Below are positions 9,468 through 18,218 of a stretch of DNA of 64,000 bases, in pieces. Position numbers and translations under genes: made by a program. Within the stretch, counting starts at the first letter, position 1. Each line of letters opens with the position of its first letter. The notes below the pieces were generated by a model. It was not told the DNA's origin and did not search any database. It was given only the letters and a program-made list of their open reading frames with translations. Source of the stretch: Methanocorpusculum petauri (GTDB lineage: Archaea; Halobacteriota; Methanomicrobia; Methanomicrobiales; Methanocorpusculaceae); contig NZ_JAPTGB010000006.1 of NCBI RefSeq assembly GCF_026891975.1, positions 28,916-92,915 of the forward strand. Direction: 5' to 3'.

Positions 9468-9541
9468 CTGTGCTCAACTCCCCCGTGCAGGGGTCGCACT
9501 CGCACATCTATAGCTGTGCTCAACTCCCCCGTGCAGGGGTC
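9450..9541. repeat. Perfect tandem duplication of 46 bp
   Basis: Two identical 46-bp units, 9450-9495 and 9496-9541, are followed by the first four bases of a third. The unit begins GCACTCGCAC and contains CCCC-GTGCA-GGGG, a short hairpin that may end transcription of the glycosylase gene. The first unit includes the last codons and stop of that gene. Perfect identity points to a recent duplication by slippage or unequal exchange. Confidence 0.95.
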
Positions 9542-9629
9542 GCACAGAGTAGTGGCAGATTTCCCAAAACAACTATATTTTTTGGTCCTTTCATCCATTA
9601 TTAATACTTCATCATCCTACCACTTACCC

Positions 9630-10094
9630 ATGAGACCTATGAGGCGGAAAGCGTCCCAACTCTCGGACGGAGATGCGCGGGACATTCTGCAAAATGGTAT
9701 CTGGGGAACGCTTGCAACGGCAGACAGCGACGGACAGCCCTATTCGGTCCCCATGAACTATGCGCTGCTTGGAAACACTCTGTATCTTCACTCCGCAATG
9801 GAGGGACACAAAATCGACAACCTGCGCGAAAACCCGCTTGTATCTTTTTCAGTTGTCGCAACGGCTGAAGTTCTCCCCGAACGGTTTGACATGGCATACC
9901 GCTCTGCGGTGCTGTTTGGAACTGCCAGGATTGTAAACGAGGAAAAGGAAAAACAAACTGCCCTTGAAGCCCTGATGGAAAAATATTCCCCGGCATTCCA
10001 CGACAAGGCGATGGAATACATCAGCCGCAACACAGGCAGGACAACTGTTATTGCAGTTGAAATCAGTTGTCTTACCGCAAAGACAGGACAGTAA
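9630..10094 (+). CDS. Pyridoxamine 5'-phosphate oxidase-like FMN-binding protein
   Basis: A 154-residue split-barrel flavoprotein. It has the family opening GIWGTLATADSDGQPYSVPMNYA (residues about 26-48) and HSAMEGHKIDNL near 58, of the NimA/PNPOx-like type. Such proteins bind FMN, F420 or haem; the substrate is unknown. The ATG at 9630 fits the family start, whereas the longer frame begins inside the 46-bp repeat. A TATA-like ACTATATTTT lies near 9569. It ends one base before the next gene, a geranylgeranyl-reductase paralogue, so the two probably form an operon. Confidence 0.82.
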   Translation: MRPMRRKASQLSDGDARDILQNGIWGTLATADSDGQPYSVPMNYALLGNTLYLHSAMEGHKIDNLRENPLVSFSVVATAEVLPERFDMAYRSAVLFGTARIVNEEKEKQTALEALMEKYSPAFHDKAMEYISRNTGRTTVIAVEISCLTAKTGQ

Positions 10095-10095
10095 A

Positions 10096-11139
10096 ATGTA
10101 TGATGTGGTCATTTCGGGAGCCGGACCGGCAGGCTGCATCACCGCAAAACTCCTTGCAGATTCAGGATACTCGGTTCTGATCGCAGATAAAACGGCAATG
10201 CCCAGAACGAAATCCTGTTCCGGCATCCTGATCCAAAAATCCGTCGGTATTCTTGAACACACCTTCGGAAAGATTCCGCATGCCGTGTATGCCGAACCGC
10301 ATCTGAACAAAGGCATGATCCTCAACACCGATACCGGCATGAAAGTCCCGATTGAGGGACTTTGTCTCAGTATCTGGCGCAGTCTCCTTGACTACTGGAT
10401 GATAATGGAAGTGGTCGATGCCGGTGCGGTGTTTCTTGAAGAAACACCTGTCACAGGATTTACTGAGAAAAAAGATCACGTTGTGGTCCGGCTTGGCGGG
10501 AAATCAGCTTCCGGAATATCGGCAAGAGTTCTTGCCGGATGTGACGGACCTGCCGGAACTATCCGGAGGAAACTCCGGAAGAAACCAGGGGACTGCATCA
10601 CTACCTACCAGATTTATTTCAAAGGGGAAGTTGATCTCGATCCCGCGTACTTCCATACATTTCTTCAGCCTGAACTTTCCGATTATGATGCATGGTGTAC
10701 AGTCAAAGATGATTACATCATCACCGGCGTCGGTGTTTATCATGCTTCGGATGCAGACAGATATCAGAAAAAATTTCTTGCGTACCTTGCGGAAAATCAC
10801 CATGCACGATTCTCCGCACCTGAGTTTGAAGAGCGGTGGCTGCTCCCCCACATAACACCGGAAAACCCGGTGGACAAAGGAGAAGGAAGAATTTTTCTTG
10901 CGGGGGATGCGGCAAATCTTCTCAATCCATTGGGTGAGGGAATCTCCGGTGCTCTGGTAAGCGGCAGTGCATTTGCTGATGCGTTCAGGTGTGCCGCGGG
11001 TCCGACGGAAAATCCCGACCTCGTCCGGCTTCGTGCCGGTTATGAAACCAATCTCTCCCATACCATTGAACACATGCACCGGCAGTGGAGGTTCCTTGCC
11101 GAAATATCACCAAAGTTTGCCCATCTGAGAGATATCTAA
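10096..11139 (+). CDS. Geranylgeranyl reductase family FAD-dependent protein (third paralogue)
   Basis: 347 residues with GAGPAG near residue 8, CSGIL near 43 and a second FAD motif LAGDAANLLNPLGEGI near 275. It belongs to the same superfamily as the two proteins at 4.1-6.5 kb but is shorter and divergent, with CSG instead of RCAEG. The substrate may be another isoprenoid or quinone-like compound. The start at 10096 follows the PNPOx-like gene by one base, which suggests joint use of flavins or a shared pathway. Confidence 0.78.
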   Translation: MYDVVISGAGPAGCITAKLLADSGYSVLIADKTAMPRTKSCSGILIQKSVGILEHTFGKIPHAVYAEPHLNKGMILNTDTGMKVPIEGLCLSIWRSLLDYWMIMEVVDAGAVFLEETPVTGFTEKKDHVVVRLGGKSASGISARVLAGCDGPAGTIRRKLRKKPGDCITTYQIYFKGEVDLDPAYFHTFLQPELSDYDAWCTVKDDYIITGVGVYHASDADRYQKKFLAYLAENHHARFSAPEFEERWLLPHITPENPVDKGEGRIFLAGDAANLLNPLGEGISGALVSGSAFADAFRCAAGPTENPDLVRLRAGYETNLSHTIEHMHRQWRFLAEISPKFAHLRDI

Positions 11140-11164
11140 AAAAATTTCAGGACAAATACTCTGT

Positions 11165-11653
11165 ATGGATTCGTTGCATCTGCGATTTGCAGTTCCACAT
11201 GATGTTCCCCGGATACTGGGATTCATCCATGAACTTGCTGAGTATGAACATATGGAGAGTGAGGTTGTGGCAACTGAGGAGCTTCTTCATGAATGGCTGT
11301 TCGTCAAACAGAGGGCAGAGGTTCTGATAGGCGAGAGTGAGGGAACGGCAGTCGGGTTTGCACTGTTTTTCCATAACTTTTCCACATTTCTCGGGCGTGC
11401 GGGAATATATCTGGAGGATTTGTATGTGAAACCGGAGTTCCGCGGACGCGGGTTTGGGAAAGCGTTTCTTGCACGGCTTGCCGCAATTGCGATGGAGCGC
11501 GGTTGCGGCAGGCTTGAATGGTGGTGTCTGGACTGGAACCGCCCGAGCATCGATTTTTACCTTTCACTCGGTGCCGTACCGATGAGCGACTGGACGGTGT
11601 ACCGTGTCTGCGGCAGTACGCTGGCAGAGCTGGCAGAAATGGATCGGCAGTAA
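11165..11653 (+). CDS. GNAT family N-acetyltransferase, diamine acetyltransferase-like
   Basis: 162 residues with the GNAT fold: acetyl-CoA-binding loop RGRGFG near residue 96 and a beta-4 strand IYLEDLYV near 81 resembling spermidine/diamine or thialysine acetyltransferases. The conserved region with DWN and PSIDFYLSLGA near 119-130 is also typical. The acceptor amine cannot be named from sequence. It lies 25 bases after the reductase-like gene. Confidence 0.85.
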   Translation: MDSLHLRFAVPHDVPRILGFIHELAEYEHMESEVVATEELLHEWLFVKQRAEVLIGESEGTAVGFALFFHNFSTFLGRAGIYLEDLYVKPEFRGRGFGKAFLARLAAIAMERGCGRLEWWCLDWNRPSIDFYLSLGAVPMSDWTVYRVCGSTLAELAEMDRQ

Positions 11654-11680
11654 CCTGACAGGGAGGAGAAGCCACGTCGT

Positions 11681-11700
11681 CTTTATAGTCTTGCAAGACT
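11681..11700 (+). promoter_or_regulatory. TATA box plus 14-bp palindromic operator candidate for fae-hps
   Basis: CTTTATAG (11681-11688) is a TATA-like box. Directly overlapping its end is the perfect palindrome AGTCTTGCAAGACT (11687-11700). The expected transcription start is near 11710 and the start codon is at 11723, so a protein bound to the palindrome would sit between TATA box and start site and could block the polymerase. The regulator is unknown. Confidence 0.5.
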
Positions 11701-11722
11701 AACGGTACTGCAGAGATTTTCT

Positions 11723-12934
11723 ATGTTTTTGATTGGTGAAGCACTCGTTGGCGATGGAGCAGAACTTGCTCACATCGATCTTATGATCGGCGACAAGATG
11801 GGACCGGTCGGAACCGCTTTTGCAAACGGCCTGACCCAGCTTTCCGCCGGACACACCCCGCTGCTTGGCGTTATCCGCCCGAACCTTCTGCCAAAACCGG
11901 CAGTCCTGATCGTTCCGAAGGTTACGCTGAAGCACACGGAACAGGTAACCCAGATCTTCGGCCCTGCACAGGCCGCAGTCTCCAAGGCGGTTGCTGATGT
12001 ACTGGAAGACGGCGTTTTTACCGGTATGGATGTTGATGATGTGGTAATTGTTGCAAGCGTTTTCATCTCTCCGGAGGCAGAGGATTTCAACAAGCTCTAC
12101 CGCTTCAACTACGGAGCAACCCGCCTTGCACTTTCCCGTGCGCTTGACAAGTTCCCGGACACCGCGACCGTTCTCAAGGAGAAGGACCGGGCAGCCCACG
12201 GTGTTATGGGATTCAAGGTTCAGCGGCTCTGGAACCCGCCGTATCTGCAGGTTGCGATGGATCTTGTCGATATGAGACAGGTGGAGCGTGTGCTGCGTGA
12301 GGTTCCGCAGAATGATCATGTCATCTTTGAGGCGGGAACGCCGCTCATCAAACAGTTCGGGTTACACGTTATCGGCGAGATCCGCAAGATCCGCCCGAAC
12401 TGCTTCATTGTTGCAGATTTAAAGACGCTGGACACCGGCAACCTTGAGGCACGCATGGTCTCCAATGCCGGCGGCGATGCAGCAGTTGTCTCCGGTCTTG
12501 CACCGGTTGAGACGATTGCAGCGTTCATCAAGGAAGCAAAGAAGTGCGGAATCTATGCAATCATCGATATGCTCAATGTTGCAGAACCGGCAAAACTGAT
12601 CGAGAACCTTGCAAAGATGGGCGGTGCTGCTCTCCTCCCGCAGTATGTCGAGATGCACCGCGCAATCGACAAGGAGGCAAGCGGTGAGTACAGCTGGGGC
12701 GACATTAAGAAGATCAAGGCAGTTGCCGCAAAGTACAATGCAAAGATTCTGGTTGCAACCGCCGGCGGTATCCGCGTGCCGGTTGTCAAGAAGGCTATTG
12801 CAGCAGGTGCGGATGTTGTGGTGGTCGGTCGCGCCATCACTGCAAGCAAAGACATCAAGAACGCGGCAGAGGCCTTCCTTGCAGAGCTTGACTCCGAAGA
12901 GATCGATCAGTTCCGTGTGATGACGGATTTCTGA
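11723..12934 (+). CDS. fae-hps: Bifunctional formaldehyde-activating enzyme / 3-hexulose-6-phosphate synthase
   Basis: 403 residues. The N-terminal Fae domain (about 1-160) has the conserved GEALVGDG and AHIDLMIGDKMGPVG with its active-site His. The C-terminal Hps domain (about 175-395) is an orotidine-phosphate-decarboxylase-type barrel with DLKTLDTG near 234 and VVGRAIT near 368. Hps splits hexulose 6-phosphate into ribulose 5-phosphate and formaldehyde, and Fae captures formaldehyde on tetrahydromethanopterin. Archaea without the oxidative pentose phosphate route use this for ribose supply. It has its own promoter with a palindrome and a poly-T end. Confidence 0.97.
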   Translation: MFLIGEALVGDGAELAHIDLMIGDKMGPVGTAFANGLTQLSAGHTPLLGVIRPNLLPKPAVLIVPKVTLKHTEQVTQIFGPAQAAVSKAVADVLEDGVFTGMDVDDVVIVASVFISPEAEDFNKLYRFNYGATRLALSRALDKFPDTATVLKEKDRAAHGVMGFKVQRLWNPPYLQVAMDLVDMRQVERVLREVPQNDHVIFEAGTPLIKQFGLHVIGEIRKIRPNCFIVADLKTLDTGNLEARMVSNAGGDAAVVSGLAPVETIAAFIKEAKKCGIYAIIDMLNVAEPAKLIENLAKMGGAALLPQYVEMHRAIDKEASGEYSWGDIKKIKAVAAKYNAKILVATAGGIRVPVVKKAIAAGADVVVVGRAITASKDIKNAAEAFLAELDSEEIDQFRVMTDF

Positions 12935-12944
12935 GCTGATTACA

Positions 12945-12960
12945 TTTTTTTTCTTTTTTT
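12945..12960 (+). terminator. Poly-T terminator after fae-hps
   Basis: A run of 15 T interrupted by one C starts about 11 bases after the stop codon. Oligo-T tracts on the coding strand are the known archaeal termination signal; no hairpin is needed. Confidence 0.7.
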
Positions 12961-13113
12961 GTTCTGCCAAAAAACGATACTTTAAGAGTTCTCCCGCCCA
13001 ATAATCACAGTGTGAATTTGCAGTCGCGAATGTGATATGACGTGCAATGTTTCGGAATGAGGTTTTTTCAGAATGTGCTCAATGAATAACAGTACCTCCT
13101 GCGGGGAGAAATA

Positions 13114-14577
13114 ATGATGAAAGGCTCTGTTGGAGACACGACGACACAATACCATCAGCTTGCCGCTCCCCTGCACCTTGAGTCCGGTGCAGTCCTGCAT
13201 GACGTGACGATTGCGTACGAGCAGTATGGGACGTCCCCTTCTCCGGGAAATACGATTCTCGTCTGTCATGCTCTTTCGGGAGATGCCCATGCGGCAGGCT
13301 GGCACAAGGGTGACAAGCATCCCGGATGGTGGGACGGCATCATCGGCCCCGGAAAAGCACTTGACACTGACCGCTACTGTATCATTGCAACAAATGTTAT
13401 CGGCGGGTGTAAAGGTTCCACCGGTCCGGCTTCGATAAATCCGGCGACCGGCATGCCGTACGGTACGGACTTTCCGGTGGTGACCATCCGCGACATGGTT
13501 GCAGCACAGCACCAGTTTCTGATCGAGCGCGGCATCACTGAACTTTACGCGGTTATCGGCGGATCAATGGGCGGAATGCAGGCACTGACCTGGAGCGTGG
13601 CATTCCCCGGATTTGCCCGCCGGATTGTTGCGATCGCTGCCGCGGGATATTCAACCCCGATGCATATTGCATTCGGTGCAGTGGGCCGGGCGGCAATCAT
13701 GACCGATCCTGCGTGGAAAGGAGGATGCTACCCGGCGGATGAGCGTCCCGATCACGGGTTGTCACTTGCGCGGATGATAGCCCATATTACGTATCTGTCG
13801 GATCAGTCGATGCACAAAAAGTTCGGACGTAGACTACAGGAGAAGACCGAGTACGGGTACGGGTTTGAGACCGAGTTCAGTGTGGAAAGTTATCTGAAGC
13901 ATCAGGGAAGCAGTTTTGTGCAGCGGTTTGATCCAAACTCGTATCTCTATATCACCAAAGCCATCGACTATTATGATCTGACGAAAAACGGATCGCTGAG
14001 TGAGGGGTTTGCCGATACTGATGCGAAGTTTCTGATCCTGTCGGTTTCCACCGACTGGCTGTATCCGCCGTATCTTTCCGAGGAGATTGTTATGGCGTTA
14101 AACAGTACCGGAAAGGATGTGCAGTACACCGAGGTGATGTCCGGATACGGCCATGACGGATTTCTTCTTGAGGATGATCAGATGAATTATCTCATCGGAA
14201 GATTTCTGACACCTCTCACCGTTGCAGATATTATGATCCGCGATCCTCCTGTCATCTGCAGCTGTGCGACGATTCGTGCAACGGCACAGGCGATGATTGA
14301 GCGCGAGATAAATCATCTGCCAATCCTGCACGCGGACGGTACCCTTGAGGGAATTGTGACGTCATGGGATATTGCAAAGGCGGTTGCGGGCGAGCATGAG
14401 ATGCTCGCAGAAATTATGACGCGCGACGTTCTGTGCGCATCTCCCGGGGATACGCTGCGGGAAGCGGCACGTATTCTGGATCAGCATCATATCTCGGCGC
14501 TTCCGGTCGTTGAGGACGGAAGGGTTGTAGGTATGCTTACCAGTGAACTGCTCTCAAACATGGCGGAGAGGAACTGA
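13114..14577 (+). CDS. metX: Homoserine O-acetyltransferase with C-terminal CBS pair
   Basis: 487 residues. The first about 365 form an alpha/beta hydrolase with nucleophile Ser151 in GGSMGGMQA, oxyanion region LVCHALSGDAH near 49, an Asp in STDWLYPP and a His in GYGHDGFLLE. This enzyme acetylates homoserine on the way to methionine. Residues about 368-487 are two CBS domains (VADIMIRDPP..., LAEIMTRDVL...), likely an adenosyl-ligand sensor such as SAM or ATP; this is inference. GGGGAG at 13103-13108 is a fitting ribosome site for the ATG at 13114. The next gene starts two bases after the stop. Confidence 0.92.
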   Translation: MMKGSVGDTTTQYHQLAAPLHLESGAVLHDVTIAYEQYGTSPSPGNTILVCHALSGDAHAAGWHKGDKHPGWWDGIIGPGKALDTDRYCIIATNVIGGCKGSTGPASINPATGMPYGTDFPVVTIRDMVAAQHQFLIERGITELYAVIGGSMGGMQALTWSVAFPGFARRIVAIAAAGYSTPMHIAFGAVGRAAIMTDPAWKGGCYPADERPDHGLSLARMIAHITYLSDQSMHKKFGRRLQEKTEYGYGFETEFSVESYLKHQGSSFVQRFDPNSYLYITKAIDYYDLTKNGSLSEGFADTDAKFLILSVSTDWLYPPYLSEEIVMALNSTGKDVQYTEVMSGYGHDGFLLEDDQMNYLIGRFLTPLTVADIMIRDPPVICSCATIRATAQAMIEREINHLPILHADGTLEGIVTSWDIAKAVAGEHEMLAEIMTRDVLCASPGDTLREAARILDQHHISALPVVEDGRVVGMLTSELLSNMAERN

Positions 14578-14579
14578 CG

Positions 14580-15068
14580 ATGAAGATACTTGGCATTCAT
14601 GCAGACCGCGTCTGGTATAAGGTTACGAAGAAAACGAAGATGGCAGAGCCGGAACCGGTTCCGGAAGATGAAATGACGGATTGTGTTCTCCTTTTCTGCT
14701 GTGTGGAAAAGTCCGATGAAATAAACCCGGAGATGACTGTTGCCGCAACGGTTGAGAGTATTCTTGTGCGGCTCGGACGACTGAAGGCGAGACGGGTGAT
14801 GGTGTTTCCGTATGCACATCTTGCCTCTGATCTCGGATGTCCGGGAATTTCCCAGTGGGTTTTGAAGTCCATACAGACACGCCTCGTTGAGGATGGTATT
14901 GAAACGAAGCGTGCTGCGTTCGGCTGGTACAAGGAGTTTGAGATCAAAAGCAAGGGGCATCCGATGGCGGACTTTTCTCTGTCGATTTGTCCGTTTGCCG
15001 GGGGTGTCTGTGACGGGGAGTACTGCCCGAAAAAACAGGAACAGAGTGGGGAGGCCTGTCACTCTTAA
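14580..15068 (+). CDS. Stand-alone archaeal threonyl-tRNA synthetase editing-like domain
   Basis: 162 residues resembling the archaea-specific N-terminal editing domain of ThrRS, which removes Ser from tRNA-Thr and is related to D-aminoacyl-tRNA deacylase. Recognisable parts are MKILGIHADRVWYKVTKKTK at the start, VMVFPYAHLASDL near 81 and AAFGWYKEFEIKSKGHP near 117. No synthetase catalytic domain follows. It may serve as a trans-editing factor or bind a different ligand. It starts two bases after metX, so it is probably cotranscribed with it. The end is rich in Cys (CPFAGGVCDGEYCPKK). Confidence 0.75.
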   Translation: MKILGIHADRVWYKVTKKTKMAEPEPVPEDEMTDCVLLFCCVEKSDEINPEMTVAATVESILVRLGRLKARRVMVFPYAHLASDLGCPGISQWVLKSIQTRLVEDGIETKRAAFGWYKEFEIKSKGHPMADFSLSICPFAGGVCDGEYCPKKQEQSGEACHS

Positions 15069-15074
15069 TATTTT

Positions 15075-18000
15075 TCAGACCAGGACCTTTGCAAAACTTC
15101 CGTCCGGCTTTTTGACCACGAGAATCTTCTTTTCAATCCGCTGCCGCAGGTCTTCGACATGCGAGATAATTCCGATAAGCCTGTTGCCGGTTCTCGGTAC
15201 GGCAAGTGTTGCGAGGGTCTCAATCGCCTGATCCAGGGAGACTGCATCCAGTGATCCGAATCCTTCGTCGATGAAGAGTGCGTCAAGTTCAATGCCGCCG
15301 GAGCTTTCCATTATGACATCCGACAGACCGAGTGCGAGGGAAAGGGCGGCTTTAAACGATTCGCCGCCGGAGAGGGTAGAGGTTGGCCGCTGTTTCTGCG
15401 TGTAGCAGTCGATGACGTCCATTTCAAGTCCTTCTTTTTTCCGGAGATCGGTGGAGCTGCTGCGCTGCACAATGGAGAAACGGCCGTCTGTCATGGCGTG
15501 CAGACGGATGTTTGCTTTTTCCAGGATGCGGGAGAGATATGCGGACTGTACATATTCTTCAAACTTCATCCGCACCGTGGATCCTGCGGCATCTCCGTTT
15601 GCTGCTCTGGTAAGGTCGGCCAGTTCGTCATATTCTGCGGCGGCGGCCCGGTACTGTTCCAGAAGTCCGGAGATCTCAGATGTTGCGGTGGTGTTCTGTA
15701 ATATCCGGTACCCGACTGCTTTTTCCTGTTCCTGAAGTCCGGCAGATTCTTTTTCGATCGCGGCAAGCATCTCCCCGAGTGCTGCAAGGTCTGCTGCAAC
15801 GCGGCCTTGGGTACTTTTCCGGAGAAGTGCGATCTCTGCGGCGACAGATGACCGCGTCTCACGGTACTGTTCCAGTGTTTTTGCGGCGCGGGCAGATTCC
15901 TCGTCGGTCATAAGATCGGCGCGGAAATGCAGACGATCCAGTCCGCGTTCCGCAAGTGCCCGGGAGAAGGTTTCCTCGTCTGCGGCACACTGTGTTTTTG
16001 CATCATCGCGGATGCCTTCTGCTGCGGTACAGGCGGAGGCGGCGGCATACCGGGCAGTTTTTGCGGCCTCGGATGCGGCGGCGAGTTCTGTTTCCTGTTT
16101 CCGGTGCCGGGCAATTTCTTCTTCCATTTTCCGGACTGCATCGGCAAGTTCGGCTGAGGTGGCGTAATCGGAGGGAAGCTGCTGTTTCAGCGTTTCGGTG
16201 CGGGACTTTGCATATTCGGCGCGTCGGTGAATATCCTCGGCCTGTTCGGTGAGGAGAGCGAGTTGTTGTTCACGTGCCGGAGCGGTTTCGTCCAGTGTCC
16301 GAAGCGTTGTTTCGAGGGATTTTTTCTCGTCGGAAAGTTGGGACAGTGTTGATATTTCTGCGATGATCCGGTTGTACTGTGCAGTGGTTTCGGTAATTTC
16401 TGCATCAACCCGTTCTCCCAGCCGTTTCATCCAGTCCGAATCCCGGGGGAGTTCAAAGAGCGGGGATGCAAGGGACCGGAGGTGCTGTTCCTCCGATTTC
16501 AGTGTGGCAAGCGCGGCAGAACATGCGGCAGCGGCGGTGTTTCGTTTTTTTTCCTGTTCGGCAAGCTCCGCTTTTGCGCTGTTCAGTGCGGTCTCGGTGG
16601 GGATTTCAGCCGAGAGGCCCGCCGGATGCGGATGGTGTGTTGAGCCGCAGACCGGACAGAGGGAGCCTTCGGTGAGATGTTGTGCGAGAACGCCTGCCTG
16701 ACCGTCGAAGAAGGCACGTTCCTTTCGCCGGCAGACTGCGGCGGTTTCTTCACAGGAGTTCGCTGCTTTGGTGTAGGCAATCTCTTTTGCGGCGTGGTCC
16801 TTTTCGATCTGCCGGTAGGCGGCAAGAGATTTTTGCACGGCTTCAAGAGCTGCGGTACGGGATGCAATCTGATCCTTTCGGTGGTTTGCTCCGGCAAGTT
16901 TTTCCGGAACATCGGCTATTTCGATCAGGCGGACGGTCAGTTTATCGCGGCGCACTTTCTCTTTTGCGGCATCTGCTCTGTGGTCTTCCAGGTTCTTTTC
17001 GATTCGTGCAAGTTCCGCTTCCCCCCGTTTCATCTGAGCTGCGGCGGCTTCGTACTCTGTAAACTGTGGAACGAGACTTTTGAGTTTGCCGATTTCCTCC
17101 TGTTTTTGGGGAAGGGAGAAGGTCGTCCGCTGAATTTCGGCCAGAGCTGCGGCGGCAATTCCTGCGTCTTCCTGCTTTCTGGCGAGCTGTTCTGCTGCTT
17201 TTTTGCAGGCGGCGTCTGCATCGGCAAACCGTTTCCGGGATGCTGCTGCCCGTTCTTCAAACGGCAGAACTTCCCGGATTTTTTGGGAACAGCCGAGTTT
17301 CCGGTCAAGCCGGATCATGTCCGGTTCCTGATTCTGCAGTTCGGCGTTCCGCCGGACTGCGGCGGCGAGACGATCGAGTTCTGCATTGATCAGTTTTCCT
17401 GCTTCGATCTCGGTCCGGAGGTCGGCTGCCTGTTTTTGTGCGGAGACGATACTGCTCCTGAGAGCGGATGCCTGCATCCGATCCTCGGAGATAGCGGCAT
17501 TGGCAGCTTCAAGCAGGGTTTCCATCCGGAAAAATCCATCTTTTACGGAGGAGATTTCGGCGGCAAGTTCGGCGAGCTGTGTTCCGGGAGCTGCGGTAAA
17601 GCGTCCGGCACACCCGGTGCAGGAGGTTTTGATTGCGTCAACTGCGAGTTTTGCATTTTTTGTGCGTTCGGCAATTTTTTCCTGCAGAACCGAGAACCGG
17701 TCCGTCGCAAAGAGTTTGCGGAGAATGTCCGCACGGTCGCGGCTGGTGCAGAAGAGGAACTTCTGGAAGTCGTTCTGGGCGAGCATGGCAACCTGCCGGA
17801 ACTGCTGGCTGTCAAGGCCGAGCAGGCAGATGATCTCTTCGCTGACATGTTTCGGACCGGAGATTTCGGTGCCTGAGGGCAGGAGAAGACTTGCGGTTGC
17901 TTTTTTTTCGATTCCGGAAACAATGTATGCGGGGGTTCTGCGGATGGTATAGGATTCGCCGCGGTGCCGGAAGGATAGTTCCACCTGCGGGATGGTTCCT

Positions 18001-18218
18001 GTTGCGGCGAAATCGCTTGCAAGTGTTTTTGCTTCGCGGATGCTGCCGCTTGCGACGCCGTAGAGTGCGTAGGAGATTGCGTCGAAGATGGTGGTTTTGC
18101 CTGCACCGGTGTCGCCGGTAATGAGAAAGATGCCGGAGTTTCCAAACAGGGAGAAGTCGATGATGGTTTCTTTCGCGTACGGGCCGAAGGCGGACATGAG
18201 GAGGCGTTCCGGTTTCAT
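15075..18218 (-). CDS. sbcC: SbcC-type SMC-like ATPase subunit of SbcCD exonuclease
   Basis: 1047 residues. Walker A GDTGAGKT is at 35-42, and the C-terminus has LSGGESFKAALSLALG (ABC signature) and FIDEGFGSLD (Walker B). Between them lie two long coiled coils and a central zinc hook CPVC near residue 530. With SbcD it forms a nuclease that opens hairpins and trims blocked double-strand ends. The bacterial SbcC form is seen, not the archaeal Rad50-HerA arrangement. The start overlaps the sbcD stop by four bases. A second pair of this general type is at 45.6-49.9 kb. Confidence 0.92.
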   Translation of the reverse strand: MKPERLLMSAFGPYAKETIIDFSLFGNSGIFLITGDTGAGKTTIFDAISYALYGVASGSIREAKTLASDFAATGTIPQVELSFRHRGESYTIRRTPAYIVSGIEKKATASLLLPSGTEISGPKHVSEEIICLLGLDSQQFRQVAMLAQNDFQKFLFCTSRDRADILRKLFATDRFSVLQEKIAERTKNAKLAVDAIKTSCTGCAGRFTAAPGTQLAELAAEISSVKDGFFRMETLLEAANAAISEDRMQASALRSSIVSAQKQAADLRTEIEAGKLINAELDRLAAAVRRNAELQNQEPDMIRLDRKLGCSQKIREVLPFEERAAASRKRFADADAACKKAAEQLARKQEDAGIAAAALAEIQRTTFSLPQKQEEIGKLKSLVPQFTEYEAAAAQMKRGEAELARIEKNLEDHRADAAKEKVRRDKLTVRLIEIADVPEKLAGANHRKDQIASRTAALEAVQKSLAAYRQIEKDHAAKEIAYTKAANSCEETAAVCRRKERAFFDGQAGVLAQHLTEGSLCPVCGSTHHPHPAGLSAEIPTETALNSAKAELAEQEKKRNTAAAACSAALATLKSEEQHLRSLASPLFELPRDSDWMKRLGERVDAEITETTAQYNRIIAEISTLSQLSDEKKSLETTLRTLDETAPAREQQLALLTEQAEDIHRRAEYAKSRTETLKQQLPSDYATSAELADAVRKMEEEIARHRKQETELAAASEAAKTARYAAASACTAAEGIRDDAKTQCAADEETFSRALAERGLDRLHFRADLMTDEESARAAKTLEQYRETRSSVAAEIALLRKSTQGRVAADLAALGEMLAAIEKESAGLQEQEKAVGYRILQNTTATSEISGLLEQYRAAAAEYDELADLTRAANGDAAGSTVRMKFEEYVQSAYLSRILEKANIRLHAMTDGRFSIVQRSSSTDLRKKEGLEMDVIDCYTQKQRPTSTLSGGESFKAALSLALGLSDVIMESSGGIELDALFIDEGFGSLDAVSLDQAIETLATLAVPRTGNRLIGIISHVEDLRQRIEKKILVVKKPDGSFAKVLV

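Noticed and set aside
9450..9541. Possible CRISPR array
   Set aside because: Two directly joined identical units with no spacer between them; it is a simple tandem duplication.
12970..13113. Possible SAM-type riboswitch upstream of metX
   Set aside because: Some TCACA/TGTGA repeats are seen, but no recognisable riboswitch core could be drawn.
16677..17876. Plus-strand frame of 399 codons inside sbcC
   Set aside because: Cys/Phe/Gly-rich shadow with no domain; sbcC is complete on the other strand.
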